From Thermoplasmata archaeon (GTDB lineage: Archaea; Thermoplasmatota; Thermoplasmata; Lutacidiplasmatales; UBA184): a stretch of DNA of 6,297 bases. The stretch is from the NCBI GenBank assembly GCA_021798415.1, contig JAJZGO010000091.1:1-6297 (forward strand), written 5' to 3'. The notes under the pieces were generated by a model. It saw only the letters and a list, made by a program, of their open reading frames with translations, was not told where the DNA came from and ran no database searches. Both the position numbers and the translations under genes were made by a program. Of the stretch, positions 1 through 5,219 are shown piece after piece (positions within the stretch are counted from its first letter, which is position 1; the number at the start of each line of letters is the position of its first letter).

Positions 1-192
1 CGTTTCGGCGAGACCTACGTCAACCGTGTCGGCCCCGAGAGCCCCCAGGGGTACCACGCCGGCTTCCGCCAGAGCGGCCTCGGCGGGGAGGGGACCGTCT
101 GGGGCGTGCGCGACTACCTGCAGTTGAAGACGGTCTACGTCGACTGGAAGGATCCGCACGCGGCGGACTACTTCCTTCCGTACCCGGACTAG
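1..192 (+). CDS. Aldehyde dehydrogenase, C-terminal end (partial)
   Basis: The window opens inside this gene: 63 codons, then TAG. The visible part reads FGETYVNR, then SPQGYHAGFRQSGLGGEG, then DYLQLKTVYVDW. This is the C-terminal signature of the NAD(P)-dependent aldehyde dehydrogenase superfamily and is closest in my memory to E. coli lactaldehyde dehydrogenase AldA (FGETYINR, QGFHAGWRKSGIGG, EYLQT). The G-x-G-G-E loop and the final beta-strand form the oligomerisation end of the fold; the catalytic Cys and Glu lie upstream, outside the window. The enzyme oxidises an aldehyde to its acid in the cytoplasm. Archaeal relatives include the glyceraldehyde dehydrogenase of the non-phosphorylative Entner-Doudoroff pathway, which would suit the glycerate kinase in this window, but 63 residues cannot fix the substrate. 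Family assignment is firm; substrate is unknown. Confidence 0.93.
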   Translation, partial: RFGETYVNRVGPESPQGYHAGFRQSGLGGEGTVWGVRDYLQLKTVYVDWKDPHAADYFLPYPD

Positions 193-213
193 TCCATCCT
201 GACGTGATGGATT
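191..213 (+). terminator. Hairpin at the aldehyde dehydrogenase stop codon
   Basis: TCCATC (193-198) pairs with GATGGA (206-211) around the 7-nt loop CTGACGT. The stem extends by G192-T212 and A191-T213 into the TAG stop. No T-run follows (GGGGG comes next), so this is not a standard intrinsic terminator. It may protect or end the transcript, or be chance in GC-rich DNA. Confidence 0.3.
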
Positions 214-322
214 GGGGGTCGAGCCCGGCCAGGTGGAACCCGAGGGAACAGAACGCCGCTGCGGCGAAGCAGTCTTCTGCCGGGCCGGTCCGGCACCCGC
301 TGAAGGTGGCGCCCCGCTCGCA

Positions 323-723
323 CCTCCGACGCGTGGAGTGGTAGGACCAGAACCCCACTCGTCCGAGCGGCCGAGCCAGTCGAGCCGACAGATATGGGTC
401 GGCCCTCCTTCCTCGCCCGCTCGGTGGCTGTCGAGGTCGGAGTAGCGGCGAGGCCGCCCCGGGCGGGGCCGATCGACCAGACGGTGTTTCGGGTCGTCTG
501 CGAATCGTCGGCGCCCGAGCCGGACGGTGTTCTCGGCGAGATGCGAGTGACGGGCGATGGCGGCGTTCGACCATCTCCGAGCGGCCAGGAGGACGATCTG
601 CGCTCGTTGAGCTTCGCGCAGGGGGGCGGTTCGGCACCGCACCCTGCGGGCCGAGAGGCCTCGTTCGGGGGGGCTCAGGCAAACCGGCACCTTGCGGAGC
701 GGCCCCGGGAACGAAGGTGGCAT
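323..723 (-). pseudogene. IS630-family transposase, decayed N-terminal fragment
   Basis: Reading the minus strand from ATG at 723-721 (two codons after an in-frame TAG) gives about 95 well-formed codons down to about 439. Landmarks are VPVCLSPPERGLSARR (residues 12-27), REAQRAQIVLLAARRWSNAA (36-55), IARHSHLAENTVRLGRRRFA (56-75) and VDRPRPGRPRRYS (83-95). This is the N-terminal helix-turn-helix region of IS630/Tc1-like transposases: QRA-x-IVLLAA, SN-x-x-IA, a recognition helix ending in NTV, then the R-P-R-x-GRPR linker. Beyond about 439 similarity is lost in this frame. A second minus-strand frame then gives LSARLARPLGRVGFWSYHST (391-332), which resembles the following IS630 segment, so a frameshift near 400-435 is likely. 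No DDE catalytic domain is present. The relic is convergent with the aldehyde dehydrogenase and divergent from the propeller gene. The 439-723 part is confident, the 323-391 part weak. Confidence 0.72.
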
Positions 724-818
724 CCCCTACCGGGAGTCACCCCCGGATAAGTCGGAAGGGTTCCACTCGCAGCGGCCGTAGTGAACCCCTTAAGAATCAA
801 CCGTAGGGTGGACTATCG

Positions 819-828
819 TTTTTAAATA
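819..828 (+). promoter_or_regulatory. Archaeal TATA box for the propeller gene
   Basis: TTTTTAAATA stands out in an otherwise GC-rich region. Archaeal initiation usually falls about 22-27 bp downstream of the TATA centre, which puts the start near 846-851 and gives a leader of about 30 nt before ATG 880. No convincing purine-rich BRE is seen upstream (CTATCG) and no Shine-Dalgarno site precedes the gene. CTTAAG palindromes lie at 789-794 and 845-850, on either side of the box. Confidence 0.62.
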
Positions 829-879
829 GCGGTGGACGAGCCTTCTTAAGCCGCTACACGTTACCCCAAATGAACCCCG

Positions 880-2829
880 ATGACCTGGGCGAGCTGCGTG
901 CGCGCGATCTCGACTGGTCTCGTCGTCCTCCTAATTTGCTCGGTCTGGCCGATGGCGAGCGGCCTCGCGAGTCCGGCCAGCCCGAATCGCGGTGGTGCTG
1001 CTCCGCTCTTAAGCGGGGGCTCGGTCGTTGACACGCTCGTCTTGTTCAACAATACCGTGGTCTCTGGCAACTTTCTGCCCAGCAACGTCGTCGGCTTAGC
1101 CGGAATCACGCTCGATACCACCAACGGGCTCCTCTTCGTCACCGCGCTAGACGAGAATGAGAATATCTCGGTCGTGAATCCCGTATTGGGCAAGGTCGTC
1201 GCGACCGTAGCGTCGGGCGGCCAGGCACTCAGCGGGGCCTACGACGTCACGAGCGGGTCGCTCTACCTGCCCGATCCTGGGGCCAACGACGTAATTGTGA
1301 TCGCGGGGGCTACTAACACGGTTCTGACTTCCGTGCCGGTCGGGTCGTCCCCGGACGCGGTCGCGTTCGATAGCTCGAACGGAATGGTCTACGTCGCGGA
1401 CGCCGGCTCCAACAACGTGACGGTAATCAACGGAGCAACCGAGAAAGTACTGACGTCGATCCCGGTGGGAACGGGCCCGAGCGCGATCGCGTTCGACCCC
1501 TCGAACGGATTTCTCTACGTGACCAACGGTGGTTCCAACAACGTGACCGTCGTAAACGGGGGGACCAACAAGGCCGTGGCCACCGTCCCCGTCGGAGGGG
1601 ATCCGCTTGGGATCGCGTTCGATAACAGGAATGGGTTTCTCTACGTAGCGAACGGCGGCACCGGAAACGTTTCGGTGATCAACGGGGCCACGGACATGGT
1701 CGTAACCTCGATTTCTGTCGGCGGAGCTCCGAATGCTATCGCCTTCGACAACAAGAACGGCTTCGTCTACGCGACGGCCAGCATCGCGGTCGTCATCAAC
1801 GGAGCGACCGAGAAGGTCGTGGCGAGGCAACCGGCCGGCGATGGACCCGATGCCGTGGTCTGTGATGGTGCGAACGGCGACGTCTACGTTGCTGCCGATG
1901 AGTCCCTGGGGCTGTCCGTCCTCAGCGGCGCGACGGACAAGGTCATCGCACCGATCCTCACCGGAGCCACGCCCGGGCCCGCCGTCTTCGACTCTAGAAA
2001 TGGCTACATGTACGTCACGAACTACGAGGCCGACGATGTCCTCGTCGTCAACGTGGTGAAGAACCAGGTTGTGGCAACCATCCAAGTGGGAAGGGGCCCC
2101 GGCGACCTTGCCTACGATTCCAAAAACGGGAACATCTACGTTGTGGATGGTGCTTCGAGCGAGGTATCGGTAATCCAAGGAGCCACGAACAAAGTTGTGT
2201 CCACAATCGTCTTGGTGCCCGGAACTTCCCCGAGTGGAATCGCGTTCGACAGCAAGAACGGATGTCTCTACGTCGGCGAGTTCCTCTACCAGGGAAACGT
2301 GAAAGTCATCGATGGGTCCACAAACCAAGTGGTGAAGGAGATTCCGATCGGTGGGGCAACCTGGGACATGGTGTATGACAGCAGTAACGGCTTGATTTAC
2401 GCGAGCAATACCTTTGAGCACAAGCTGACGGCGATCGACGGGGCGACGAACAAGGTCGTGGCGACGGTTCACTTCGCGGGCGACCCCGGTCCGCTGGCGT
2501 TCGATAGCAAGAATGGGTTCCTCTACGTCGCGGACGAGTACGACAGCAACGTGACGGTCGTCAGCGGGGCGACCGAGAAGGTCGTCGCGACGATTCGACT
2601 CCCCGTCGAGTACGGCCCTGGGATCGGAGTCGATAGTCAGGCCGGATTGGTGTATGTCACGGAGGTCTTATCGAACAACGTGACCGTCCTCTCGGTGGCT
2701 ACGAACTCGGTGGTGGGAACGATCGCGGTCGGCCAAGGTCCCGCGTATGCTGCGTTCGACAGCGCGACGGGATTTTTCTACGTGTCCAACTCCGGCTCGG
2801 GGTCCGAGTCGATCATCAACCCCACCTAG
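880..2829 (+). CDS. Secreted 14-repeat YVTN-type beta-propeller protein
   Basis: This 649-residue protein has an N-terminal signal: Arg8, then a hydrophobic core at about residues 9-29 (LVVLLIC within it), with likely cleavage after SGLA (about residue 30). The start is fixed by an in-frame TGA at 871-873, so ATG 880 is the first possible start; a later ATG at residue 25 would cut the signal. The rest is 14 copies of a repeat of about 42 residues, xPxxIAFDxxNGxxYV followed by SNNVTVINGATxKVVxTIxVG, the YVTN beta-propeller family seen in archaeal surface proteins. Fourteen blades fit two seven-bladed propellers (about residues 65-363 and 364-649). The last repeat lacks its final strand, and residues 49-64 could supply it. 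There is no C-terminal membrane segment, S-layer domain or lipobox, so it is secreted or held by an uncleaved signal. Seven N-x-S/T sequons suggest glycosylation. Such propellers usually bind proteins or carbohydrates; the ligand is unknown. The gene is less GC-rich than its neighbours and lies between two transposase relics. Confidence 0.93.
   Translation: MTWASCVRAISTGLVVLLICSVWPMASGLASPASPNRGGAAPLLSGGSVVDTLVLFNNTVVSGNFLPSNVVGLAGITLDTTNGLLFVTALDENENISVVNPVLGKVVATVASGGQALSGAYDVTSGSLYLPDPGANDVIVIAGATNTVLTSVPVGSSPDAVAFDSSNGMVYVADAGSNNVTVINGATEKVLTSIPVGTGPSAIAFDPSNGFLYVTNGGSNNVTVVNGGTNKAVATVPVGGDPLGIAFDNRNGFLYVANGGTGNVSVINGATDMVVTSISVGGAPNAIAFDNKNGFVYATASIAVVINGATEKVVARQPAGDGPDAVVCDGANGDVYVAADESLGLSVLSGATDKVIAPILTGATPGPAVFDSRNGYMYVTNYEADDVLVVNVVKNQVVATIQVGRGPGDLAYDSKNGNIYVVDGASSEVSVIQGATNKVVSTIVLVPGTSPSGIAFDSKNGCLYVGEFLYQGNVKVIDGSTNQVVKEIPIGGATWDMVYDSSNGLIYASNTFEHKLTAIDGATNKVVATVHFAGDPGPLAFDSKNGFLYVADEYDSNVTVVSGATEKVVATIRLPVEYGPGIGVDSQAGLVYVTEVLSNNVTVLSVATNSVVGTIAVGQGPAYAAFDSATGFFYVSNSGSGSESIINPT
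1072..2826 (+). repeat. Fourteen tandem YVTN repeats, about 126 bp each
   Basis: Protein repeat starts, by residue: 65, 115, 157, 199, 241, 283, 322, 364, 406, 450, 493, 536, 578, 620. Most are 42 residues (126 bp). Repeat 1 is longer (50), repeat 6 is short (39, missing three residues where others read SNNV), repeats 9-11 have 43-44, and repeat 14 stops after 30. Repeats 3-5 are closest to the consensus; 1, 2, 7, 8 and 13 are the most diverged. This is coding repetition, not a CRISPR array: there are no constant short repeats with unique spacers. Confidence 0.9.
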
Positions 2830-3132
2830 TCGTCCATCCTCGCGCGGACGCTAGCGACGCCCCCCCAGATAGCGGATTCGTCCACCCGACCCCTTCTCCA
2901 ACGGCTGGCTCCGTGTCCCACGGCGTGGTCAGATCGCCGTGCGCAAGTCAACGAACTCGTACGACTTTTTCCCTCCGCGGGCGGTGCTGGCTGGGGCGAG
3001 ACTCCCTCACGGTCACCGAGCGGTGGCGGCAAGTCGACTGCGCCCAGCTGGTCAACGAGAGAGAGGGCCCGACCTTCACGGGGAACGAAGGGCGGAGCGA
3101 GCGAGCGGCGGACGTCTGCGCCCTGGGGCTCG

Positions 3133-3214
3133 CACCGGGTGCCTGGTCTGTCCGCCGTCGACCCGGTGTCCCGGGGTTCGCCCCCGAAGAGGAGTTTGCG
3201 GGGTTCTGCCCGCA
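3133..3214 (+). ncRNA. Candidate relic of an IS110 bridge RNA
   Basis: Three hairpins follow one another just upstream of the IS110 transposase relic. CACCGGGT (3133-3140) pairs perfectly with ACCCGGTG (3161-3168) around a 20-nt loop. CGGGG (3172-3176) pairs with CCCCG (3182-3186), or GGGG with CCCC (3181-3184) closed by a TTCG tetraloop. TGCGGG (3197-3202) pairs with CCCGCA (3209-3214) around GTTCTG. In the IS110 group a structured guide (bridge) RNA is made from the non-coding end before the transposase gene, so place and shape fit. The target- and donor-binding loops cannot be verified without an intact copy and its insertion site. GC-rich DNA forms hairpins easily, so this is a suggestion. 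Confidence 0.22.
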
Positions 3215-3240
3215 CGCTCCGCCCTGACCGCCACCACCGA

Positions 3241-3250
3241 GGAGGTGATC
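3241..3250 (+). promoter_or_regulatory. Perfect Shine-Dalgarno site before the IS110 relic
   Basis: GGAGGTGATC is the exact complement of the conserved GATCACCTCC tail of 16S rRNA. Its GGAGG core ends 7 nt before ATG 3253. It fixes the start of the transposase relic and shows the element used leadered, SD-dependent translation, unlike the propeller gene, which has none. Confidence 0.7.
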
Positions 3251-3252
3251 GG

Positions 3253-3568
3253 ATGGACGTCGGCATCGATGCCCATAGACGCGACGGTCACTCTACCGTG
3301 CCGAACGACGCCGAAGAGACCGTTTCGACGGCCCGCTTCCCGGCGCACCCGAAGGCGCTCACCCAGTGGGCCGAGCGACGTCCGAAGGGCCCGGTGCTCG
3401 CCCTCGAGGCGAGCACCGTGGCCAAGCGGATCCACTGGCACCTCTAGGAGATGGGCCCGGAGGTCCGCATGGCCCATCCCCTCGAGGTCCGCCGTCGGGT
3501 CGGGTCCACGCGACGGAAGTTGTCGCGGATCAGGGGAGTGGCCCGCCCTCTTCCGCTACCCGACCTGA
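3253..3568 (+). pseudogene. IS110-family transposase, dead N-terminal fragment
   Basis: From ATG 3253 the reading is MDVGIDAH (residues 1-8), TARFPAHPKALTQW (26-39), PVLALEAST (47-55) and RIHWHL (59-64), then TAG at 3445-3447. The same frame resumes with EMGPEVRMAHPLEVRRRVGS and RRKLSRIRGVAR. This is the RuvC-like DEDD domain of IS110 transposases (GIDxH; LEAS; G-x-x-V-x-x-AHPLxV; then usually K-T-D-x-x-D-A). Asp6 and Glu52 are kept, but the later acidic pair is replaced (LSRIRG where TDxxDA is expected). After VAR (3540-3548) dropping one base restores LFRYPT, a typical ARLLRYP-like continuation, then TGA at 3566-3568, so there is also a frameshift. The C-terminal serine domain (Transposase_20) is missing: about 105 of the usual 300-400 residues remain. 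The element cannot move by itself. A full-length homologue would settle the exact lesions. Confidence 0.82.
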
Positions 3569-3619
3569 CGAGAGGGTCGATAACCTCCCGAACGTGGCCA
3601 CAGCGATTCCGAGAGGGGT

Positions 3620-3635
3620 GAGAGGATGACCTCTC
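3620..3635 (-). terminator. Hairpin after the glycerate kinase operon
   Basis: GAGAGG (3620-3625) and CCTCTC (3630-3635) form a perfect 6-bp stem with a 4-nt loop, one base past the stop codon of the last minus-strand gene. An alternative 7-bp stem pairs CGAGAGG (3610-3616) with CCTCTCG (3630-3636). No T-run follows on the minus strand, so it may mark the 3' end rather than terminate by the classical mechanism. Confidence 0.42.
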
Positions 3636-3636
3636 G

Positions 3637-3864
3637 TCAGCCAGCGGGCCCCCTTTCAGAGGAGCGCCGCTTCTTGTCCGGACGCGGCCTCCGCCGCCGG
3701 TCCTCCTCCTCGAACGGCACGAGGGCGTCCCAATACGGCCGGCCGCGCTTGGGAGCCGGACCGAAGGCCCGGAGCCCGACCCCGCTCTTCTCGAACCAGG
3801 CGAGCTCGGACGCCGAGAACGGGCCGCCGCGGGTCGGGAACTCCCAGTGCTCGGGGCCTCTCAC
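3637..3864 (-). CDS. Small unknown protein coupled to glycerate kinase (75 aa)
   Basis: GTG 3864-3862 overlaps the kinase stop TGA as GTGA, the classic arrangement for translational coupling. GAGGAGGT lies directly upstream; its first GAGG is 5 nt from the start. Codons end almost always in G or C, as in the neighbouring real genes. The product starts MRGPEHWEFPTRGG, continues with SASELAWFEKSGVGLRAFGP (residues 18-37) and GRPYWDALVPFEEED (41-55), and ends in a strongly basic tail (RRRRPRPDKKRR, 57-68). It has no signal peptide or membrane segment, so it is probably a cytosolic globular core of about 55 residues with a disordered basic tail that could touch nucleic acid or an acidic partner. 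I do not recognise the family. In-frame codons just upstream (reading TDRPRYERVGHEEVV) look protein-like, while the kinase tail in its own frame does not. The protein might therefore start earlier, or be a frameshifted extension of the kinase. It is the last gene of the operon. Confidence 0.6.
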   Translation of the reverse strand: MRGPEHWEFPTRGGPFSASELAWFEKSGVGLRAFGPAPKRGRPYWDALVPFEEEDRRRRPRPDKKRRSSERGPAG

Positions 3865-5219
3865 GACCTCCTCGTGGCCGACCCTCTCGTAGCGCGGGCG
3901 GTCGGTGCCGGCCGGACGAGCCCGACGTGAAGGTCCATCACGTTCGTGCCGGTCGCCCCGGTCTTGAGGAGGGTGCCGAGCCGGTCGAGTGCCGCGTAGG
4001 CGGAGTGGGTCGAGCGAGCCGTCTCGAGGTCGAGACCGCGGGCGGCCGCCTCGGCCCAAGACCGACCGTCGACCCAACCGCCGGCCGCATCGGTCGGTCC
4101 GTCGATCCCGTCGCTGCCGGCGGAGAGGACGAGAGCGTCCCGGCCCGCGATCGACCGGGCGGCGGAGACCGCGAACTCCTGGTTGCGTCCCCCCCGGCCC
4201 GGATGCGGGCCGAGCGTCACCGTCGTCTCTCCGCCGGCGAGGAGCGCGAAGGAGCCGGCCCGGCGCGCGGCCCGTGGAGCGACGAGCGTCCTCGCGAAGC
4301 GCACCGCCGCCCGAGCCGTCTCTCCCGTCACCGGTCGCGGCACGATCGACGTCGAGTATCCTCGGCGGCGGGCCTCGGCCGCCGCGGCGACGAGCGCGAT
4401 GCGGTTCGTCGCGCCGAGCACGAACGGCGCTCCCGCGAGGCGGCGGTCGCCGGGCTTCGGCGTCTCGGGATGCTGCCCCGCGGCCCCCTCCCGCAAGCGG
4501 TCGAGGGCCCTCCGGGGCAATCGGTCCGCGAGACCGTATCGACGGACGACGGCGAGCGCGTCGGCGAAGGTCGACGGGTCCGGCACGGTCGGGCCGGACG
4601 CGATGTCCTCGGCGGCGTCCCCGACCACGTCGCTGATCGCGAGCGTTCCGTAGGCACGGCAGCCCCGCGCCGCAGCGAGCTGTCCGCCCTTGAGCCGGGA
4701 GAGGTGACGGCGGATCGTGTTCATCTCCCCGATCGGGGCCCCCGAACCGAGGAGGACCTCCGTCGTACGCCGCACGTCGGCCGGCGTGAGCCCTTCCGCC
4801 GGCACCTCCGCGGTCGCGGACCCTCCTCCCGAGAGGAGGACGACGAGGAGGTCGGACGGTTCGAGCCGCCCGACGACGTCGAGAAGCTTCGCGCCCGCCG
4901 CGAAGCTCCCTTCGCCCGGCACCGGGTGGTCCCCGAACGCCACCCGTCCCCCGTTCCGGGGCGCCGGGTACCCCCGGGGGGCGACCGCGAACCCCTCCGC
5001 CGCTCCTCGGGCGACCGAGAGGGCCGCATCGAGCATCGGACCGGCCGCCTTACCGAGCGCCACGAACCGAAGGCGCCCGCCGTCCTCGAGCCGAAGCGAA
5101 CGATGGCCGAGGCGGACCCGGGTTCCCCGGACGAGGAGTTCCCGGCGCACCGCCCGGCCGGGGTCGACCGCGCGGACCCCGGCTCGGACGATCGCGCGCG
5201 CGTCAGAATCGAGGGTCAT
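3861..5219 (-). CDS. Glycerate 2-kinase (DUF4147/MOFRL family)
   Basis: This 452-residue enzyme has the length usual for the family. It transfers phosphate from ATP to D-glycerate, giving 2-phosphoglycerate in the cytoplasm; in Thermoplasma and Picrophilus this feeds the non-phosphorylative Entner-Doudoroff pathway into lower glycolysis. N-terminal DUF4147 part: ALGKAAGPMLDAA (residues 54-66, Lys57), FGDHPVPGEGS (95-105), the glycine-rich LLSGGGSATAEVP (128-140), MNTIRRHLSRLKGGQLA (166-182) and ISDVVGDAAEDIASGPTVPD (195-214). C-terminal MOFRL part: LLAGGETTVTLG (326-337), GGRNQEFA (343-350), LSAGSDGIDGPTDAAGG (365-381) and LLKTGATGTNVMDLHVGLV (417-435). Lys57 and Arg345 are the likely phosphate-binding residues by family analogy. 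ATG 5219 has GAGG 6 nt upstream and overlaps the oxidoreductase end by 17 bp, so the two are co-transcribed and probably coupled. The last 17 residues after GLV (PTARATRGSATRRS-like) are low-complexity and look out of frame, which may point to a frameshift. Class I or III GlxK/GarK kinases are excluded by the motifs. Confidence 0.93.
   Translation of the reverse strand: MTLDSDARAIVRAGVRAVDPGRAVRRELLVRGTRVRLGHRSLRLEDGGRLRFVALGKAAGPMLDAALSVARGAAEGFAVAPRGYPAPRNGGRVAFGDHPVPGEGSFAAGAKLLDVVGRLEPSDLLVVLLSGGGSATAEVPAEGLTPADVRRTTEVLLGSGAPIGEMNTIRRHLSRLKGGQLAAARGCRAYGTLAISDVVGDAAEDIASGPTVPDPSTFADALAVVRRYGLADRLPRRALDRLREGAAGQHPETPKPGDRRLAGAPFVLGATNRIALVAAAAEARRRGYSTSIVPRPVTGETARAAVRFARTLVAPRAARRAGSFALLAGGETTVTLGPHPGRGGRNQEFAVSAARSIAGRDALVLSAGSDGIDGPTDAAGGWVDGRSWAEAAARGLDLETARSTHSAYAALDRLGTLLKTGATGTNVMDLHVGLVRPAPTARATRGSATRRS

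Larger units (their letters stand above)
2830..3252. other. Gene-poor stretch, probable IS110 left non-coding end
   Basis: No recognisable gene lies here. Just after the propeller stop, CGTCC (2831-2835) can pair with GGACG (2846-2850), a weak hairpin. A run of five T at 2966-2970 could end the propeller transcript in archaeal fashion. One plus-strand frame, GTG 2913 to TGA 3227 (104 codons), is fairly rich in G/C at third positions and stops 25 bp before the transposase relic; I recognise nothing in it and do not call it a gene. The last 120 bases hold three consecutive hairpins (listed separately). IS110-type elements carry a long non-coding end upstream of the transposase, which would explain the gap. 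I could not find the element's outer boundary. Confidence 0.4.

Noticed and set aside
223..295. Nested GC-rich inverted repeats (for example TGCCGG 278-283 with CCGGCA 290-295; CGCCG 254-258 with CGGCG 262-266), considered as a structured RNA
   Set aside because: They match no RNA family I know, have no promoter, and such short stems arise easily in GC-rich DNA.
553..605. GGGCGATG motif resembling the start of a fluoride riboswitch
   Set aside because: The pairing CGCCC strand and the later CUGAUG-type element are absent, and the stretch is explained by the minus-strand IS630 coding sequence.
20..682. A 220-codon minus-strand open frame across the left gap
   Set aside because: It starts at TTG and is Arg/Pro/Ser-rich over most of its length. 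It runs out of frame over the IS630 helix-turn-helix and over the aldehyde dehydrogenase end; only a short middle piece may be the frameshifted transposase.
870..1031. ATG 870, the first start after the predicted transcription start, opening a 53-codon frame
   Set aside because: It is out of frame with the propeller signal peptide, has no recognisable features and no ribosome site. The signal peptide at ATG 880 is much stronger evidence.
1147..2472. A 441-codon minus-strand open frame opposite the propeller gene
   Set aside because: It is the mirror of the 126-bp coding repeat: periodic His/Asp/Val/Arg text with no known domain, while the plus strand has a signal peptide and clear YVTN repeats.
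1072..2826. CRISPR-like periodicity
   Set aside because: The period is 126 bp, repeats diverge along their whole length and keep an open frame; they are beta-propeller blades.
2826..3266. A 146-codon minus-strand open frame after the propeller gene
   Set aside because: It ends inside the propeller stop region, overlaps the IS110 start and its Shine-Dalgarno site on the other strand, and has no recognisable domain.
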